Shown here: piece after piece, positions 43,135 through 53,820 of the stretch
Numbering within the stretch: the first letter of the stretch is position 1
Layout of the letters: every line of letters begins with the position of its first letter
DNA from: Spartobacteria bacterium
GTDB lineage: Bacteria > Verrucomicrobiota > Verrucomicrobiia > Chthoniobacterales > UBA10450
Length of the DNA stretch: 64,000 nucleotides
Assembly: GCA_003167365.1 (NCBI GenBank)
Contig: PMTM01000009.1
Span: 80,191 to 144,190, forward strand
Direction of reading: 5' to 3'
Position numbers and translations under genes: made by a program
The notes under the pieces: generated by a model
The model's input: only the letters and a program-made list of their open reading frames with translations
What the model was told of the DNA's origin: nothing
Database searches by the model: none

Positions 43135-43235
43135 CTTGAAATCAGAAGGAGTAATTTGCGACTCAATCAGCGTCGCTCGGCACCGAGAGATTCTTTCACC
43201 CATTCGAAATTGGGCGTTCGGCGTTTTCTCCTGCT

Positions 43236-44516
43236 CTAGGCCGCGTCCTTGTCTTGCTTCTTGCGAATGAGCGGCACCTTTTTGCCTTCGACAACCGCGC
43301 GATTGATCGTGACTTCCGCGATGTCTTCGCGGCTTGGCACGTCGTACATGATGTCGAGCATGATGCGTTCGAGCAGTGCACGCAGGGCGCGCGCGCCGGT
43401 TCCTTTGGTCACCGCTTGAGCGGAGAGGGCGCGCAACGCGTCTTTCGTCACGGTCAAACGCACACCTTCCATAGCGAAAAGTTTGGTGTACTGCTTGATC
43501 ATCGCATTCTTCGTCTCGGTCAGAATCTGCACCATTTCATCTTCAGTGAGTGCGTCGAGCGAACTGACGACCGGCAAGCGTCCGATAAATTCCGGGATCA
43601 TGCCGAAAGCGAGAAGGTCCTCCGGTTCGACATGCCGCAAAGCTTCTTTGCGCATCGCTTCTTCTACTGCTAGGTCCGGACTTCCAAAACCCATTACCTT
43701 TTGGCCGATGCGTTTCTGGACAATCTTGTCGAGCCCGACGAACGCACCACCGCAGATAAACAGAATCTTCTCGGTGTTGACCTGAATGTATTCCTGGTGC
43801 GGATGTTTGCGGCCGCCCTGCGGCGGGACGTTGCAAGTGCTGCCTTCAAGGATTTTCAGGAGCGCTTGCTGGACGCCTTCGCCGGAAACGTCGCGCGTAA
43901 TGCTTACGTTGTCCGTTTTGCGGCCGATCTTGTCGATCTCATCGATATAAACGATGCCGATTTCCGCGCGCTTTACGTCGTAATCTGCATTTTGGAGCAA
44001 ACGGAGGATGATGTTTTCAACATCTTCGCCGACGTAGCCCGCTTCGGTCAATGTCGTCGCGTCAGCAATGCAAAATGGAACGTCGAGAATCTTGGCCAGC
44101 GTCTTGGCCAGCAACGTTTTCCCGGAGCCGGTCGGGCCCACCAGTAGAATGTTGCTCTTCTCGATTTCAACGTCCGCGAACGGATCGGGTTGAAACGCCG
44201 ATGAGGAATCGGTCGCTGCAGAAGTTTGTAAAACGCGTTTGAAATGGTTATGAACTGCGACTGACAGCGTCTTTTTGGCGATGTCCTGGCCGATCACATA
44301 TTGATCGAGCGAACGCCGGATTTCGACGGGTTTCGGAACGCGGATGGTCGACGATTGACGGCGCGCATCCTCGTTGAGCTCTTTGTCGAGAATGCTCTTG
44401 CAGACATTAATGCAACTGTCGCAGATGTAGACGCCCGGACCGGCGATGAGCTTGCGCACCTCGGCGTGGCTTTTGCCACAAAACGAGCACATTGTGAGGT
44501 TGGAAGCCCGCGCCAT
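43236..44516 (-). CDS. clpX: ATP-dependent Clp protease ATP-binding subunit ClpX
   Basis: 426 residues. The N-terminal zinc-binding domain has [12 protein letters not shown] and [13 protein letters not shown] (four Cys). The AAA+ domain has Walker [17 protein letters not shown] (about 127-142), Walker [14 protein letters not shown] (about 189-201), the pore loop [14 protein letters not shown] (about 157-170) and the RPVxS-type [11 protein letters not shown] sensor region. The ClpP-binding IGF loop appears as [12 protein letters not shown]. It unfolds substrates and feeds them to ClpP. It lies 23 bp after clpP. Confidence 0.97.
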   Translation of the reverse strand: MARASNLTMCSFCGKSHAEVRKLIAGPGVYICDSCINVCKSILDKELNEDARRQSSTIRVPKPVEIRRSLDQYVIGQDIAKKTLSVAVHNHFKRVLQTSAATDSSSAFQPDPFADVEIEKSNILLVGPTGSGKTLLAKTLAKILDVPFCIADATTLTEAGYVGEDVENIILRLLQNADYDVKRAEIGIVYIDEIDKIGRKTDNVSITRDVSGEGVQQALLKILEGSTCNVPPQGGRKHPHQEYIQVNTEKILFICGGAFVGLDKIVQKRIGQKVMGFGSPDLAVEEAMRKEALRHVEPEDLLAFGMIPEFIGRLPVVSSLDALTEDEMVQILTETKNAMIKQYTKLFAMEGVRLTVTKDALRALSAQAVTKGTGARALRALLERIMLDIMYDVPSREDIAEVTINRAVVEGKKVPLIRKKQDKDAA

Positions 44517-44539
44517 ATAATCCCGTTTTTAAGCAGCTT

Positions 44540-45250
44540 TTATTCCCCGGCTTTGCGCGGTGAAACAGCCTCGGCGCCGGTTCCCGGACGTTCCCCTAAG
44601 GTTGGAGTCGCGGTTGCGCCATCGACCATCTTCAATTCTTTGCGAGACTTGATCACCTCGTCCACCAAGCCGTATTCTTTCGCCTCCGCCGCCGACATAT
44701 AGTAATCGCGGTCCGAATCCATCTTCACCTGCTCCTCAGGCTTACCTGTATGCTTCGCAATGATTCCAATCAGGCGCTTCTTGAGCTTGAACATGTAATC
44801 GACTTGGCGCTCGACGTCGCTGGCCGCGCCTTGTGCGCCGCCCGAGACCTGGTGAATCATGATGTCGGAATTCGGCAGGGCAAAGCGTTTGCCTTTCGTG
44901 CCGGAACACAGCAGCACCGCTCCCATGCTCGCGGCCATGCCGAGGCAGTAAGTCGTCACGTCGCAGGTAAGAAACTGCATCGTGTCGTAAACCGCGAGTC
45001 CCGCCGTCACCGAACCACCCGGCGAGTTGATATAAATGTTAATGTCCTTTTTCGAGTCTTCCATTTGCAGGAAGAGGAGTTGCGCGATGACCAGATTTGC
45101 GATGTGATCGTCGATCGCCGTGCCGATGAAAACGATCCGGTCCTTGAGTAGCCGCGAGTAAATATCGTAGCTCCGCTCGCCACGCCCAGTTTGCTCCACC
45201 ACCATCGGAACTAGGACGGACTGCGACACATTTGCGTTGGATCGACTCAT
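44540..45250 (-). CDS. clpP: ATP-dependent Clp protease proteolytic subunit
   Basis: 236 residues. [20 protein letters not shown] (about 23-42) and [20 protein letters not shown] (about 74-93) are conserved; catalytic Ser in [11 protein letters not shown] (about 108), His in [13 protein letters not shown] (about 133), Asp in [10 protein letters not shown]. About 35 extra Pro/Gly-rich residues extend the C-terminus compared with most ClpP proteins. The start overlaps the tig stop (ATGA), making a tig-clpP-clpX operon as in many bacteria. Confidence 0.97.
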   Translation of the reverse strand: MSRSNANVSQSVLVPMVVEQTGRGERSYDIYSRLLKDRIVFIGTAIDDHIANLVIAQLLFLQMEDSKKDINIYINSPGGSVTAGLAVYDTMQFLTCDVTTYCLGMAASMGAVLLCSGTKGKRFALPNSDIMIHQVSGGAQGAASDVERQVDYMFKLKKRLIGIIAKHTGKPEEQVKMDSDRDYYMSAAEAKEYGLVDEVIKSRKELKMVDGATATPTLGERPGTGAEAVSPRKAGE

Positions 45251-46584
45251 GATTTTTGCTCGGAAACGGCCGGTTCTACCGACGGCTGGACGCTAACATT
45301 CGCCTTCAGAAAATCAAGGGTCTTGCCAAGCAGAATCTGTTCCGCGAAGCCATCCAGGCCATCGTGTTCCTCAAGTTCTTTGCGCATTTTTTCCGCAGAA
45401 ATGTTGTAACGCTCGGCTTCATCGCGAATCCGCGCACCAAAATCATCGCGCGTGACCTCGATCTTCTCGCGCTCCGCGATTCGATGAAGAATGAAGTTCG
45501 TTTTCAAACGATGCGCGGCCAAACCGCCCGCGCCTTCCACCAGCTCCTTTTCTTTTTCTTTCAACATCTCGTCGGTTATGCCGCGTTGACGATTTCGCTG
45601 CACTAGCTCACCCAGCGCTCGCCTCGTCTCGCTCCGCAAGAGAACCGGCGGCAAATCAAATTGAATCTTTTCGTGCAAATATTTTACGACCTGTGCTTCT
45701 TTCGCGCGTTCGAGCTCATGCTCTTTCTCGTGCTCGAGATCGTGTTCGATCATGTGGCGAACATCGGCCAACGTTTTTCCAGGCGTCAGCTTTTCGGCCA
45801 GAGCATCATCCAATGCCGGCAAAACCTTCTGCTTAATCTCGCCCAGTGTGACTGTGTAAGTGGCCCGTTTTCCCGCCAATTCTTTCACGGGAAAATCCGC
45901 CGGAAGATCGACCATCATCAGGCGGGTCTCGCCCGGCTTTTGCCCGACGAGCTGCTCGCAGAACGTCGGCATGAAATTATCGGGCGCGACACGAAGCCAA
46001 AACTTCTTTCCGCCATGCAAAGTCTTGCTCGCTTGCGGCGCAATTTCGCTGATTGGTTTGCCGTCAACCGAACCCTCGAAATCGATCACCACAAAATCTT
46101 CCATTTCCGTACCACGCTCCGGGACATCGACAAAGTCCGCCGATTGATCGCGTAAACGCTCGAGCGCTGCATCGACTTCGCCATCGGAAACTTTCGTGTC
46201 TGGCAACTGCACCGGAATGTTTTTGTATTCCGGCAGCTCAAACTCCGGGGCGGTCACGACCGTCGCGCGAAAGCGCATCGACTTGTCTTCGCCAAACTGA
46301 ACGTCTTCGACGTTGGTCACCGAAACTACGCGTAGCTTCTTTTGCTCGATCGCATCGCGATAACTTTTCGAGACCAGCTTCTTCGTTAGCTCGTCTTGAA
46401 TCTCCTTGCGAAACTTCGCCTCGATCACGCGACGCGGAGCCTTGCCGGGCCGGTAACCTGGAATCTTGGCGAACCGCGCGAAATTGTTCGCGACCGTGTC
46501 CCATTCTTTGGAAACCTCTTCCGCTGGCAGTTCAATGTAGAGCTTGGATGTGGCATCCGGCTGCTTTTCAACGTCGACTTTCAT
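45247..46584 (-). CDS. tig: Trigger factor
   Basis: 445 residues. The ribosome-binding signature [20 protein letters not shown] followed by [14 protein letters not shown] (about 39-72) is clear. The PPIase domain has [20 protein letters not shown] (about 213-232), and the C-terminal helical chaperone arms follow ([30 protein letters not shown]). It binds nascent chains at the ribosome exit. It heads the tig-clpP-clpX cluster. Confidence 0.96.
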   Translation of the reverse strand: MKVDVEKQPDATSKLYIELPAEEVSKEWDTVANNFARFAKIPGYRPGKAPRRVIEAKFRKEIQDELTKKLVSKSYRDAIEQKKLRVVSVTNVEDVQFGEDKSMRFRATVVTAPEFELPEYKNIPVQLPDTKVSDGEVDAALERLRDQSADFVDVPERGTEMEDFVVIDFEGSVDGKPISEIAPQASKTLHGGKKFWLRVAPDNFMPTFCEQLVGQKPGETRLMMVDLPADFPVKELAGKRATYTVTLGEIKQKVLPALDDALAEKLTPGKTLADVRHMIEHDLEHEKEHELERAKEAQVVKYLHEKIQFDLPPVLLRSETRRALGELVQRNRQRGITDEMLKEKEKELVEGAGGLAAHRLKTNFILHRIAEREKIEVTRDDFGARIRDEAERYNISAEKMRKELEEHDGLDGFAEQILLGKTLDFLKANVSVQPSVEPAVSEQKS

Positions 46585-46625
46585 GAGCCAGCGACCTTAA
46601 GAGTGCGCGAATGGCTTCGCAAATA

Positions 46626-46658
46626 TTGTAGCGGTGCTCGCCGCGGCGAGCACCGTAA
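46626..46658 (-). terminator. Strong hairpin after the hut operon
   Basis: GGTGCTCGCC-GC-GGCGAGCACC, a perfect 10-bp stem, lies between the hutI stop (46665) and the tig start (46584). It starts with GTAGC, so it is also one half of the GTAGC palindrome family. No long T run follows, so terminator function is only possible. Confidence 0.5.
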
Positions 46659-46664
46659 ATAAAG

Positions 46665-47897
46665 TCAGACCCTTTCCCCACGCACGTAAACCGAATGCGT
46701 TTGTGAAAACCCAAACCAATACGCGAGCTCGCGATAATCTTCGCAATCAAAGATCGCGAAGTTCGCCAGCTTACCGGCTTCGAGTGAGCCGATCTTGTCC
46801 CCGCGACCAAGACTGTGCGCAGCATTGATGGTCGAGGCCGTGATCGTTTCGCCCGACGACATTTTCATCTGTGTGCATGCCAGCGACAGCACCATCGGCA
46901 TCGACGGAGTCGGCGCCGACCCAGGATTGAAATCGGTGGCGAGAACAACCGCGAGTCCGGCTTCCATCATTTCTCTCGCGCGCGGATAAAACGTCGATCC
47001 AAGCGCGTAGACCGAACCGGGCAATAGAACCGGTTGAACATTGGCCGATTTCATCGCGGCAATCCCCCGCTCACCCGTCTTCTCCAAATGATCCGCGGTC
47101 GTTGCGCCTAATTCCGCAGCCAGCTTCGCCGCACCTGAATTGGTAAGCTGATCGGCATGCATCCGCAGTTTCAATCCGAGTTTCTTCGCCGCGGTAAGAA
47201 CCTTTCGCGACTGTTCGAGATCGAAGTAGCCGCGCTCGCAAAAGACATCGCAAAACTCCGCCAGCTTATCTTCTGCGACGCGCGGCAACATTTCGTTAAC
47301 GATCAAATCGACGTACTCCGGCGTCTGGTGTTCTCGTGGAATCGCATGCGCCCCGAGAAATGTCGGAACGCATTCGAGCGGCGTTTCTTGCGTCACTCGC
47401 TGGATCGTCCGCAAGATTTCCAGCTCATCATTAACCGTCAATCCATAGCCCGACTTCGCTTCAACGGTCGTCGTCCCGCATTTCAAAAACCATTGCGCGT
47501 GTTTCTTCGCCTGCTCGAAAAGATCGACATCGGATGCCGCGCGCGTCTTTTCCACCGTTGACCAAATCCCGCCTCCGGCCGCTGCGATCCGTTCGTAAGT
47601 TTCACCTCGAGCCCGCCGTTCGAAATCGTCGAGGCGGTTGCCTGCGAAAACGAGATGGGTATGCGCATCGACGAAACCGGGTAAAACGACGCGCCCTTTT
47701 GCATCGACGACCTGCGCATCGCCCGCTTGCTTCTCGATCTCGTCACTCGGTCCAACCTTTTCGATCTTGCCGTCGCGAATGAGCATTCCGCCGTCCCGAA
47801 CGATCGCGAGTTCCGACATTTCGCCGCCCACACGCGGCCGCGGCGGACCCGCCAGCGTGACCAGCTGCGATGCGTGTAGAACGGCGACAGACTTCAA
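46665..47897 (-). CDS. hutI: Imidazolonepropionase
   Basis: 410 residues, the usual length. VVLPGFVDAHTHLVFAGNRL (about 73-92) holds the metal-binding His pair; KSGYGLTVNDELEIL (about 165-179), LRMHADQLTNSGAAKLA (about 243-259) and VVLATDFNPGSAPTPSMPMV (about 312-331) are family signatures. It hydrolyses 4-imidazolone-5-propionate to N-formimino-L-glutamate. Its start overlaps the ftcD stop by 4 bp; it is the last gene of the hut operon. Confidence 0.96.
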   Translation of the reverse strand: MKSVAVLHASQLVTLAGPPRPRVGGEMSELAIVRDGGMLIRDGKIEKVGPSDEIEKQAGDAQVVDAKGRVVLPGFVDAHTHLVFAGNRLDDFERRARGETYERIAAAGGGIWSTVEKTRAASDVDLFEQAKKHAQWFLKCGTTTVEAKSGYGLTVNDELEILRTIQRVTQETPLECVPTFLGAHAIPREHQTPEYVDLIVNEMLPRVAEDKLAEFCDVFCERGYFDLEQSRKVLTAAKKLGLKLRMHADQLTNSGAAKLAAELGATTADHLEKTGERGIAAMKSANVQPVLLPGSVYALGSTFYPRAREMMEAGLAVVLATDFNPGSAPTPSMPMVLSLACTQMKMSSGETITASTINAAHSLGRGDKIGSLEAGKLANFAIFDCEDYRELAYWFGFSQTHSVYVRGERV

Positions 47898-49579
47898 TTC
47901 AATTTGCTTTCAACAATCTGAATGATTGTCTTGAATCTGGACTCAGATTCGGCGCTGATTTTTTGGACTTTTCCCTGAAGCTCAGATTTCAGTTTTTCAT
48001 CCTTCAGGCCGGCTAAATTAATTCTTACGTTCATCGCTGCTCCGTCAACACAAGCGCGCGTTGCGAGAAGGCCGACCCCAACATCTGAAATCGAAGCGGG
48101 ATTACCCTTTTCAGCCATTTCAGCAAGGACTTGGTAAGACTTAAGCGCAGTTTCCATTACCCGCAGCGGAATCTCTGACGCATATTTGTTCGCCATCTGT
48201 ATGGCCGCTGAACGCGCTGCTTTTTCTTCTGCCGAATCCTTGGGCAACGCGAATGCGTCCATCACTTTGTTGAAGGCAGCGGTGTCTTCATCTACCAGAA
48301 ACAGCAATTCATCTTTCAGCTGCTGAGCCTTAACCGCCCAATCACTAAAATATTTGAGTTTGTCCTCCCAACCGCGCTTTCCGGCCGAGAGATTGGCCAC
48401 CATCCCGCCCAGGGAAATGCCCAGTGCGCCCATCAGCGCGGCCACCGAACCGCCACCCGGCGCCGGAGAATCGCTCAGCGTTTCATTGCAAAACTGGCGC
48501 AGGTCCATCTTCACCAGCGATCTTTTCGAAGCGGATTCCATCTTGAATTCTATGATCTTCTCTTTCGGATCGAATAGTTTCAACTCATTCAATCCCATTG
48601 AGCGGATTGCGATGTCAATGAGGTCTTCATCCGAAGCGCCTTCCGACCATTTTTGTTTACGAAGAAAATATTTCCCCGCATCGACCAGACATTTTTTTGG
48701 AAGCATGCCGACGACTTCCGATCCCGTCACGCGCAAGCCTCGTTTGCTGGCGGCTTCATTACAGGCATCAAACGCCGCATGTAAGGGCGTTTCTTCGATG
48801 TTGGTCAGGTTCATGGAAACCTGGGCAATGCCATATTCTTCCACATACCAACCGATGGCCTTCACGTGTTTCAACATTCCGGGAACGCGGACCGGTTCAC
48901 CGTTGGCATCGAGCACAGGTTTTCCTGAAGGCGTGCCGTCATCCGTTTTGATCCGGCCATTTTCTCTCACATCAAAAGCAACCGACGTGGCCCTACGCAC
49001 TGCTTTGGTGTTCAGATTCACATTGTAGGCGACCAGAAATTCCCGCGCACCAATCGCCGTTGCGCCTGACTTCTCATTGAAGACGGCGAGCCCGAAATCG
49101 GGCTTCCACTTCGCTTCTTTTATTTTCTCGAAGAAGCCTTCGTATTCGCCAGCACGTATGATTGAGAGGTTCGAACGGGACGGATCCTTCGCCGCCTTCT
49201 CGTAGAGATAAACGGGAATCTTCAATTCATCGCCGACGCGCTTTCCTAATTGGTTGGCACAGGCGATTGCTTCGTCCCAACTGACATTGCTCACCGGAAT
49301 AAACGGGCAAACATCGGTCGCGCCCATGCGCGGATGCGCGCCCTTGTGTTTGCGCATGTCGATGAGTTCCGCGGCTTTTTGAATTCCACGGAAAGCGCCT
49401 TCCACCACCGCTTCGGGACTGCCGACAAACGTGACCACCGTCCGGTTAGTGCTTGCGCCAGGGTCTACATCGAGCAGGGAGATTCCGTCCGCCGATTCAA
49501 TTGCGGCGGTGATCTGCCGAATGATATCCAAGTCGCGGCCCTCAGAGAAATTGGGCACGCATTCAATGAGTTTTTGCAT
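47894..49579 (-). CDS. ftcD: Bifunctional glutamate formimidoyltransferase / formimidoyl-THF cyclodeaminase
   Basis: 561 residues. The N-terminal transferase domain begins MQKLIECVPNFSEGRDLDII, with DVDPGASTNRTVVTFVG and HKGAHPRMGATDVCPFIPV (about 78-96, catalytic His). About residues 340-561 form the FTCD_C cyclodeaminase domain (FCNETLSDSPAPGGGSVAAL; WAVKAQQLKDELLFLVDEDT). The fused form, as in animals and Bacteroidetes, passes formimino-glutamate to tetrahydrofolate and releases ammonia. Codon use is visibly more A/T-rich than the flanking hut genes, a hint of separate acquisition. Confidence 0.95.
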   Translation of the reverse strand: MQKLIECVPNFSEGRDLDIIRQITAAIESADGISLLDVDPGASTNRTVVTFVGSPEAVVEGAFRGIQKAAELIDMRKHKGAHPRMGATDVCPFIPVSNVSWDEAIACANQLGKRVGDELKIPVYLYEKAAKDPSRSNLSIIRAGEYEGFFEKIKEAKWKPDFGLAVFNEKSGATAIGAREFLVAYNVNLNTKAVRRATSVAFDVRENGRIKTDDGTPSGKPVLDANGEPVRVPGMLKHVKAIGWYVEEYGIAQVSMNLTNIEETPLHAAFDACNEAASKRGLRVTGSEVVGMLPKKCLVDAGKYFLRKQKWSEGASDEDLIDIAIRSMGLNELKLFDPKEKIIEFKMESASKRSLVKMDLRQFCNETLSDSPAPGGGSVAALMGALGISLGGMVANLSAGKRGWEDKLKYFSDWAVKAQQLKDELLFLVDEDTAAFNKVMDAFALPKDSAEEKAARSAAIQMANKYASEIPLRVMETALKSYQVLAEMAEKGNPASISDVGVGLLATRACVDGAAMNVRINLAGLKDEKLKSELQGKVQKISAESESRFKTIIQIVESKLN

Positions 49580-49635
49580 AAGTCCGGCCGCTGATTACTA
49601 GCATATCCGCTCGCGCTGACCAAAACCATCCGGGT

Positions 49636-49735
49636 TGTAGCCGGGATCGGTGATCCCGGCCGGTCAAATCGACCGGCATCACCGATGCCGGCTACAACAT
49701 CTTGCTCCTGTAGCCGGAGTCGGTGACTCCGGCCT
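49636..49735. repeat. GTAGCCGGG palindromic elements between ftcD and hutU
   Basis: 49636-49697: TGTAGCCGGGATCGGTGATC...CCGG, spacer, CCGGCATCACCGATGCCGGC...TACA. 49710-49735: a half copy, TGTAGCCGGAGTCGGTGACT...CCGGCC. This is the intergenic counterpart of the elements inside dnaE and the 31578 gene. Confidence 0.85.
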
Positions 49736-49742
49736 TGGGAAA

Positions 49743-51428
49743 CTAATCGCGTGCTTTTGGTTCCATCGGGATGTCGATCTTGTGCTTCGTCGCGAAATCA
49801 ATTGCGCGCGAGTAGCCGGCGTCGGCGTGGCGAAGCACGCCCATTCCCGGATCGCTGGTTAAAACGCGCTCGAGACGTCGTTTGGAATTCTCAGTGCCAT
49901 CGGCAACGACGACCATGCCGGCATGTTGCGAGTAACCGATGCCGACGCCACCGCCGTTGTGGATCGATACCCACGATGCGCCGGATGCAGTGTTGACCAA
50001 CGCGTTGAGCAACGGCCAATCGGCAATTGCGTCGCTGCCGTCGAGCATGGCTTCGGTTTCGCGATTGGGCGACGCAACCGAACCGGCATCGAGATGATCG
50101 CGCCCGATCACGATCGGCGCTTTGATCTCGCCACGGTTCACTAGTTCGTTCATGGCCACGCCGAATTCCGCGCGTTCGCCGTAACCGAGCCAGCAAATGC
50201 GCGCGGGTAATCCTTGAAATTGAATTCGCTCTTTCGCGAGTTTCATCCAGCGCGCCAGCGTTTGATTCTTCGGGAACAGTTCGAGCGCGAGCCGATCGGT
50301 GCGCGCGATGTCTTGCGGATCGCCGCTCAACGCCACCCAACGGAACGGTCCTTTCCCTTCACAAAAAAGCGGACGGATGTACTCGGGAACAAACCCTGGA
50401 ATGTCGAATGCGTTTTCAACTCCGGCCTTCTTCGCTTGCGCGCGAATGTTGTTTCCGTAATCGAACGTGATCGCGCCTTTCTTTTGCAACGCGAGCATCG
50501 CTTCGACGTGTACCGCCATCGAATGCATCGATTTGTCGATGTACTCGTCGGGATTTTTCGCCCGTAACGCGAGCGCTTCGTCGAGCGTCATCCCGTTTGG
50601 CACGTAACCATTCAACGCGTCGTGCGCGCTGGTTTGATCGGTGAGAATGTCCGGAACGATTCCGCGTTTCACCAGTTCCGGCAAAACGTCCGCGCAGTTG
50701 CCGACCAATCCGATGGAAATCGCTTGGCGATCTTTGCGCGCAGCGTCGATCAATTTGAGCGCTTCATCGAGCGACCGCGCGATCTTATCGCAGTAACCGC
50801 TCTTCAATCTTTTTTCGATCCGCGCTGGATCGACATCGACGCCAAGAAAGAGCGCGCCATTCATGGTGGCAGCGAGCGGTTGAGCGCCGCCCATCCCGCC
50901 CAGTCCGCCGGTCACGACCAATTTTCCTTCGAGTGATCCGCCAAAATGTTTGCGCCCGGCCTCGGCAAATGTCTCGAACGTGCCTTGCACAATTCCCTGG
51001 CTGCCGATGTAAATCCATGAGCCCGCCGTCATTTGCCCATACATGGTGAGACCCATGCGTTCGAGCCGATTGAACTCCGAATAATTCGACCATTGGCCGA
51101 CCAGATTTGAATTCGCGATGAGAACGCGCGGCGCTTCTTCGTGCGTACGAAATTTGCCGACCGGTTTGCCCGATTGCACGAGCAGCGTTTCGTCATTATC
51201 GAGTTCGCGCAGGGAACGCACAATCGCATCGAACGCTTCCCAACTTCGCGCCGCTCGGCCTGTTCCGCCGTAAACAACGAGACGATCCGGATCCTCGGCC
51301 ACGTCCGGATCCAGGTTATTCATGAGCATCCGCATGGCAGCTTCCTGATGCCAGCCTTTGCAACTGCGCTCACTACCGCGCGGCGCGCGGATGGTCCGAG
51401 CCGGACTGGCAGATCGCCTGCCGCTCAT
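49743..51428 (-). CDS. hutU: Urocanate hydratase
   Basis: 561 residues. The NAD-binding region shows [20 protein letters not shown] (about 168-187) and [20 protein letters not shown] (about 239-258); the catalytic Cys lies in [14 protein letters not shown] (about 418-431). [21 protein letters not shown] (about 504-524) is diagnostic. It converts urocanate to imidazolonepropionate. The start overlaps the hutH stop. The first 25 residues are Arg/Ser-rich and the functional start may be at [11 protein letters not shown] (about 32). Confidence 0.96.
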   Translation of the reverse strand: MSGRRSASPARTIRAPRGSERSCKGWHQEAAMRMLMNNLDPDVAEDPDRLVVYGGTGRAARSWEAFDAIVRSLRELDNDETLLVQSGKPVGKFRTHEEAPRVLIANSNLVGQWSNYSEFNRLERMGLTMYGQMTAGSWIYIGSQGIVQGTFETFAEAGRKHFGGSLEGKLVVTGGLGGMGGAQPLAATMNGALFLGVDVDPARIEKRLKSGYCDKIARSLDEALKLIDAARKDRQAISIGLVGNCADVLPELVKRGIVPDILTDQTSAHDALNGYVPNGMTLDEALALRAKNPDEYIDKSMHSMAVHVEAMLALQKKGAITFDYGNNIRAQAKKAGVENAFDIPGFVPEYIRPLFCEGKGPFRWVALSGDPQDIARTDRLALELFPKNQTLARWMKLAKERIQFQGLPARICWLGYGERAEFGVAMNELVNRGEIKAPIVIGRDHLDAGSVASPNRETEAMLDGSDAIADWPLLNALVNTASGASWVSIHNGGGVGIGYSQHAGMVVVADGTENSKRRLERVLTSDPGMGVLRHADAGYSRAIDFATKHKIDIPMEPKARD

Positions 51429-52936
51429 AACTTTTCGTGACCGCTATCGAAATCGCCGCGTTGAATCGCTTCGGCTACCCGCGCGATATCGCGTGAGAGT
51501 GACCGGTCTTGCGTAAGCGGCTGTGCAATTTTTCTGACCGCAGCGAATGCGCGTTCGACGCCAGTTCCAGCTTTCAACGGACGCCGATGTTCCAAACCTT
51601 CCGCGCCTGCGAGCAATTCGATCGCCAAGAGATTTTCGGCAAGATCAACAATCGAACGCAACTTCAACGCGGAAGTCATGCCCATCGAAACATGATCTTC
51701 TTTTCCGGCCGAGGTCGGTACGTTGTCGATGCTCGCCGGATGAGCGAGCACCTTCGCTTCGTTGAGCAACGCCGCCGCCGCTACATGCGCGATCATGAAA
51801 CCACATTGTGTGCCGGGATGCCGCGCAAGAAATGCTGGAAGTCCCTCGCTCAGATCCGGATTCACCAATCGTTCTATTCGCCGTTCACTGATGCTCATCA
51901 AATCCGTTACCGCGATGGCGGCGTAATCGAGCCCAAGTGCTAGCGGCGCGCCGTGAAAATTTCCGCCCGAAATCACGTCACCGCTTTCCGTAAAAACGAG
52001 CGGGTTGTCGGTGGCGGAACCCGATTCGATGAGCAGCACATCTTCGCAATGCGCCAGCGCGCCGCGAATCGCGCCATGCACCTGCGGCATGCAACGCAAG
52101 CTGTATGCATCCTGGACGCGCGGATCATTTTTCAGATGCGATTTGCGAATCTCGCTTCCTTTCAGCAGAAATAACAAATGATCGGCCACTGCTTTCTGGC
52201 CGGCATGCGGACGCGCATCTTGCAATCGCGCATCAAACGCGGCCGGCGTTCCCTTCAACGCTTCGAGAGTCATCGCGCCGGCCACATCGGCTACGCGCGC
52301 CAGCCGTTTCCCGCGCAAGATCGACAAGCCGCCGACAGCGTGCATCGCCTGCGTGCCATTGAGCAAGGCGAGTCCCTCTTTCGCTTCCAGCTGCGCCGGT
52401 TTCAATTTCGCGCGTCGAAGCGCTTCAGCGCCTTCGAGCCGTTCCCCTTCGAAAAATGTTTCGCCTTCGCCAATGAGACTCAAAGCCAGATGCGCCAGCG
52501 GCGCGAGATCGCCACTCGCTCCGACCGATCCTTTTTCGGGAATTACCGGATGCAAACCGCGATTCAGCATTTCGCAAAGCATCTCGACAATCTCCAAACG
52601 AATCCCGCTAAAGCCGAGCGTGAGCACGTTCGCGCGCAGCAACATCATCGCGCGCACTTCCGGCTCCGAGAGCGGCCGGCCGATCCCGCAAGCGTGACTG
52701 CGCACGAGATTGAGCTGGAGCTCGCGCAGTTCGTTATGCGGAACGCGCACGTCCGCCAATTTACCGAACCCGGTGTTCACGCCGTAAACGACCGTGTCCC
52801 GCTTGATGATTTCATCTATCACCTTGCGCGAAGCCAGAATACGCGGCCGGGCCGCCGCGGAAATTTCGACCTTGTCGTTTCCAAGTGCGACCGCAGCAAT
52901 CTCGGCAAGAGTCAGCCGCTGACCGTTCAATTGCAT
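51425..52936 (-). CDS. hutH: Histidine ammonia-lyase
   Basis: 503 residues. [20 protein letters not shown] (about 52-71) and [20 protein letters not shown] (about 140-159) with the Ala-Ser-Gly triad that forms the MIO prosthetic group identify a [18 protein letters not shown] (about 276-290) and the C-terminal [16 protein letters not shown] are typical. It removes ammonia from histidine to give urocanate. First gene of the hutH-hutU-ftcD-hutI operon. Histidine is also the substrate of EgtD elsewhere in the window. Confidence 0.97.
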   Translation of the reverse strand: MQLNGQRLTLAEIAAVALGNDKVEISAAARPRILASRKVIDEIIKRDTVVYGVNTGFGKLADVRVPHNELRELQLNLVRSHACGIGRPLSEPEVRAMMLLRANVLTLGFSGIRLEIVEMLCEMLNRGLHPVIPEKGSVGASGDLAPLAHLALSLIGEGETFFEGERLEGAEALRRAKLKPAQLEAKEGLALLNGTQAMHAVGGLSILRGKRLARVADVAGAMTLEALKGTPAAFDARLQDARPHAGQKAVADHLLFLLKGSEIRKSHLKNDPRVQDAYSLRCMPQVHGAIRGALAHCEDVLLIESGSATDNPLVFTESGDVISGGNFHGAPLALGLDYAAIAVTDLMSISERRIERLVNPDLSEGLPAFLARHPGTQCGFMIAHVAAAALLNEAKVLAHPASIDNVPTSAGKEDHVSMGMTSALKLRSIVDLAENLLAIELLAGAEGLEHRRPLKAGTGVERAFAAVRKIAQPLTQDRSLSRDIARVAEAIQRGDFDSGHEKL

Positions 52937-53287
52937 CCGCGCACTTTAATTAGAACTCACGGAAATGGAAGGCGACTGTAGCGGCATCGATGATGCCGGT
53001 ATTGCTCGAATGACTTTAGCGGCGGTCTATTTGTCGCGCTGTAGTCTTGGCGAAAGCAGATGACCGCCGTAATTGATTTAGACTCGGCGCTCATAGAGCG
53101 CCGCTACAGAAGATGCAGTTTGTTGCCGAGTTTCGCCTTGTTCGCGGTTAAGGCTCTCGCTACGTTCTGGGGCATGTTCCCCAGTGTGGAAACAATTCCC
53201 CCAAAAGGCAATCGTGATAGACGGGGTTTCCCCGCAATTAAAGGCGGGGTTTTCCCGTCTACTTCTCGTTAGGCGTAAACCGCGGAT
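52937..53287. other. 351-bp gap with GTAGC palindromes and a truncated attC right end
   Basis: 52977-53107 holds GTAGC palindromes of the 2521 type, apparently two elements nested (TGTAGCGGCATCGATGATGC...; TTTAGCGGCGGTCTAT...; GGCGCTCATAGAGCGCCGCT...ACA). 53212-53258 forms a strong hairpin (TAGACGGGG...CCCCGC / GCGGGG...CCCGTCTA). 53268-53274 is GTTAGGC preceded by TTCTC, matching an attC right end without a recognisable left end. No gene is seen. Confidence 0.6.
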
Positions 53288-53683
53288 ATGAAACCCGTGT
53301 GGACTCTTATCGTGGTCGCAGCGGCGGTTGCGCTAGTTTCTTCTACGGTTTTGCGCTTTTTCAACTCAACCTCGCAACGTTCCTTGATCGATGTTTCGGT
53401 TTACGTCCTTTACATTATCGGCGGTATCATCTTGCTGTTCGTCCGCTTGGAAAGGACGCGCATCCGCAGCGGGTGGGCTCAGGGCGTCATCGTTCTAGCA
53501 GGATTACTCCTCGCGTTCGTCGGCACGGCAGAGCTGCTGCGCCATTATCGTCTCTGGATGCCCGCGCCTCAGATCGAGCACGGCTTTGCCTACACTCTAA
53601 CGCTCCTACAGGGGACTGCGTTGGGTCTATTCCTCGCCACCATATTCTCGGGAGAGCTGGCCGGTCGGAAGATCCCAAAATGA
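53288..53683 (+). CDS. Hypothetical four-helix membrane protein, cassette gene (array 2)
   Basis: 131 residues starting 13 bp after a GTTAGGC site. Four hydrophobic segments: about 5-23 (WTLIVVAAAVALVSSTVL), 35-53 (VSVYVLYIIGGIILLFVRL), 65-83 (GVIVLAGLLLAFVGTAELL) and 101-120 (AYTLTLLQGTALGLFLATIF). No family recognised. A single small ORF framed by attC-like sites fits an integron cassette. Confidence 0.65.
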   Translation: MKPVWTLIVVAAAVALVSSTVLRFFNSTSQRSLIDVSVYVLYIIGGIILLFVRLERTRIRSGWAQGVIVLAGLLLAFVGTAELLRHYRLWMPAPQIEHGFAYTLTLLQGTALGLFLATIFSGELAGRKIPK

Positions 53684-53687
53684 AAAC

Positions 53688-53810
53688 GCCTAACCATGCG
53701 CTGGAGCTAACGCCTACCCGCTGTGCAATCACATTTTCCATGACTAAAACCTCGAGCTTGCATTTGACGCTCGGCGTCGGTAGCCGTAGCTCAGCTTTTT
53801 CTCGTTAGGC
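53688..53810 (+). repeat. attC site 4 (array 2)
   Basis: Left end GCCTAAC, inner arms GCGCTGGAGCTAACGCCTAC and GTAGCCGTAGCTCAGC, right end GTTAGGC. Length 123 bp. The central part (ATGACTAAAAC...TTGACGCTCG) is shared with site 6. Confidence 0.85.
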
Positions 53811-53820
53811 CTCTGCACCT

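Noticed and set aside
45247..46584. Selenocysteine or frameshift elsewhere in the window
   Set aside because: I compared adjacent same-frame ORFs across the window and found no other in-frame TGA at a conserved Cys position.
53212..53258. Hairpin TAGACGGGG...CCCGTCTA as a terminator
   Set aside because: No T run follows and no gene on the + strand ends before it; it lies directly before a GTTAGGC site and is more likely part of a degenerate attC or another palindrome.
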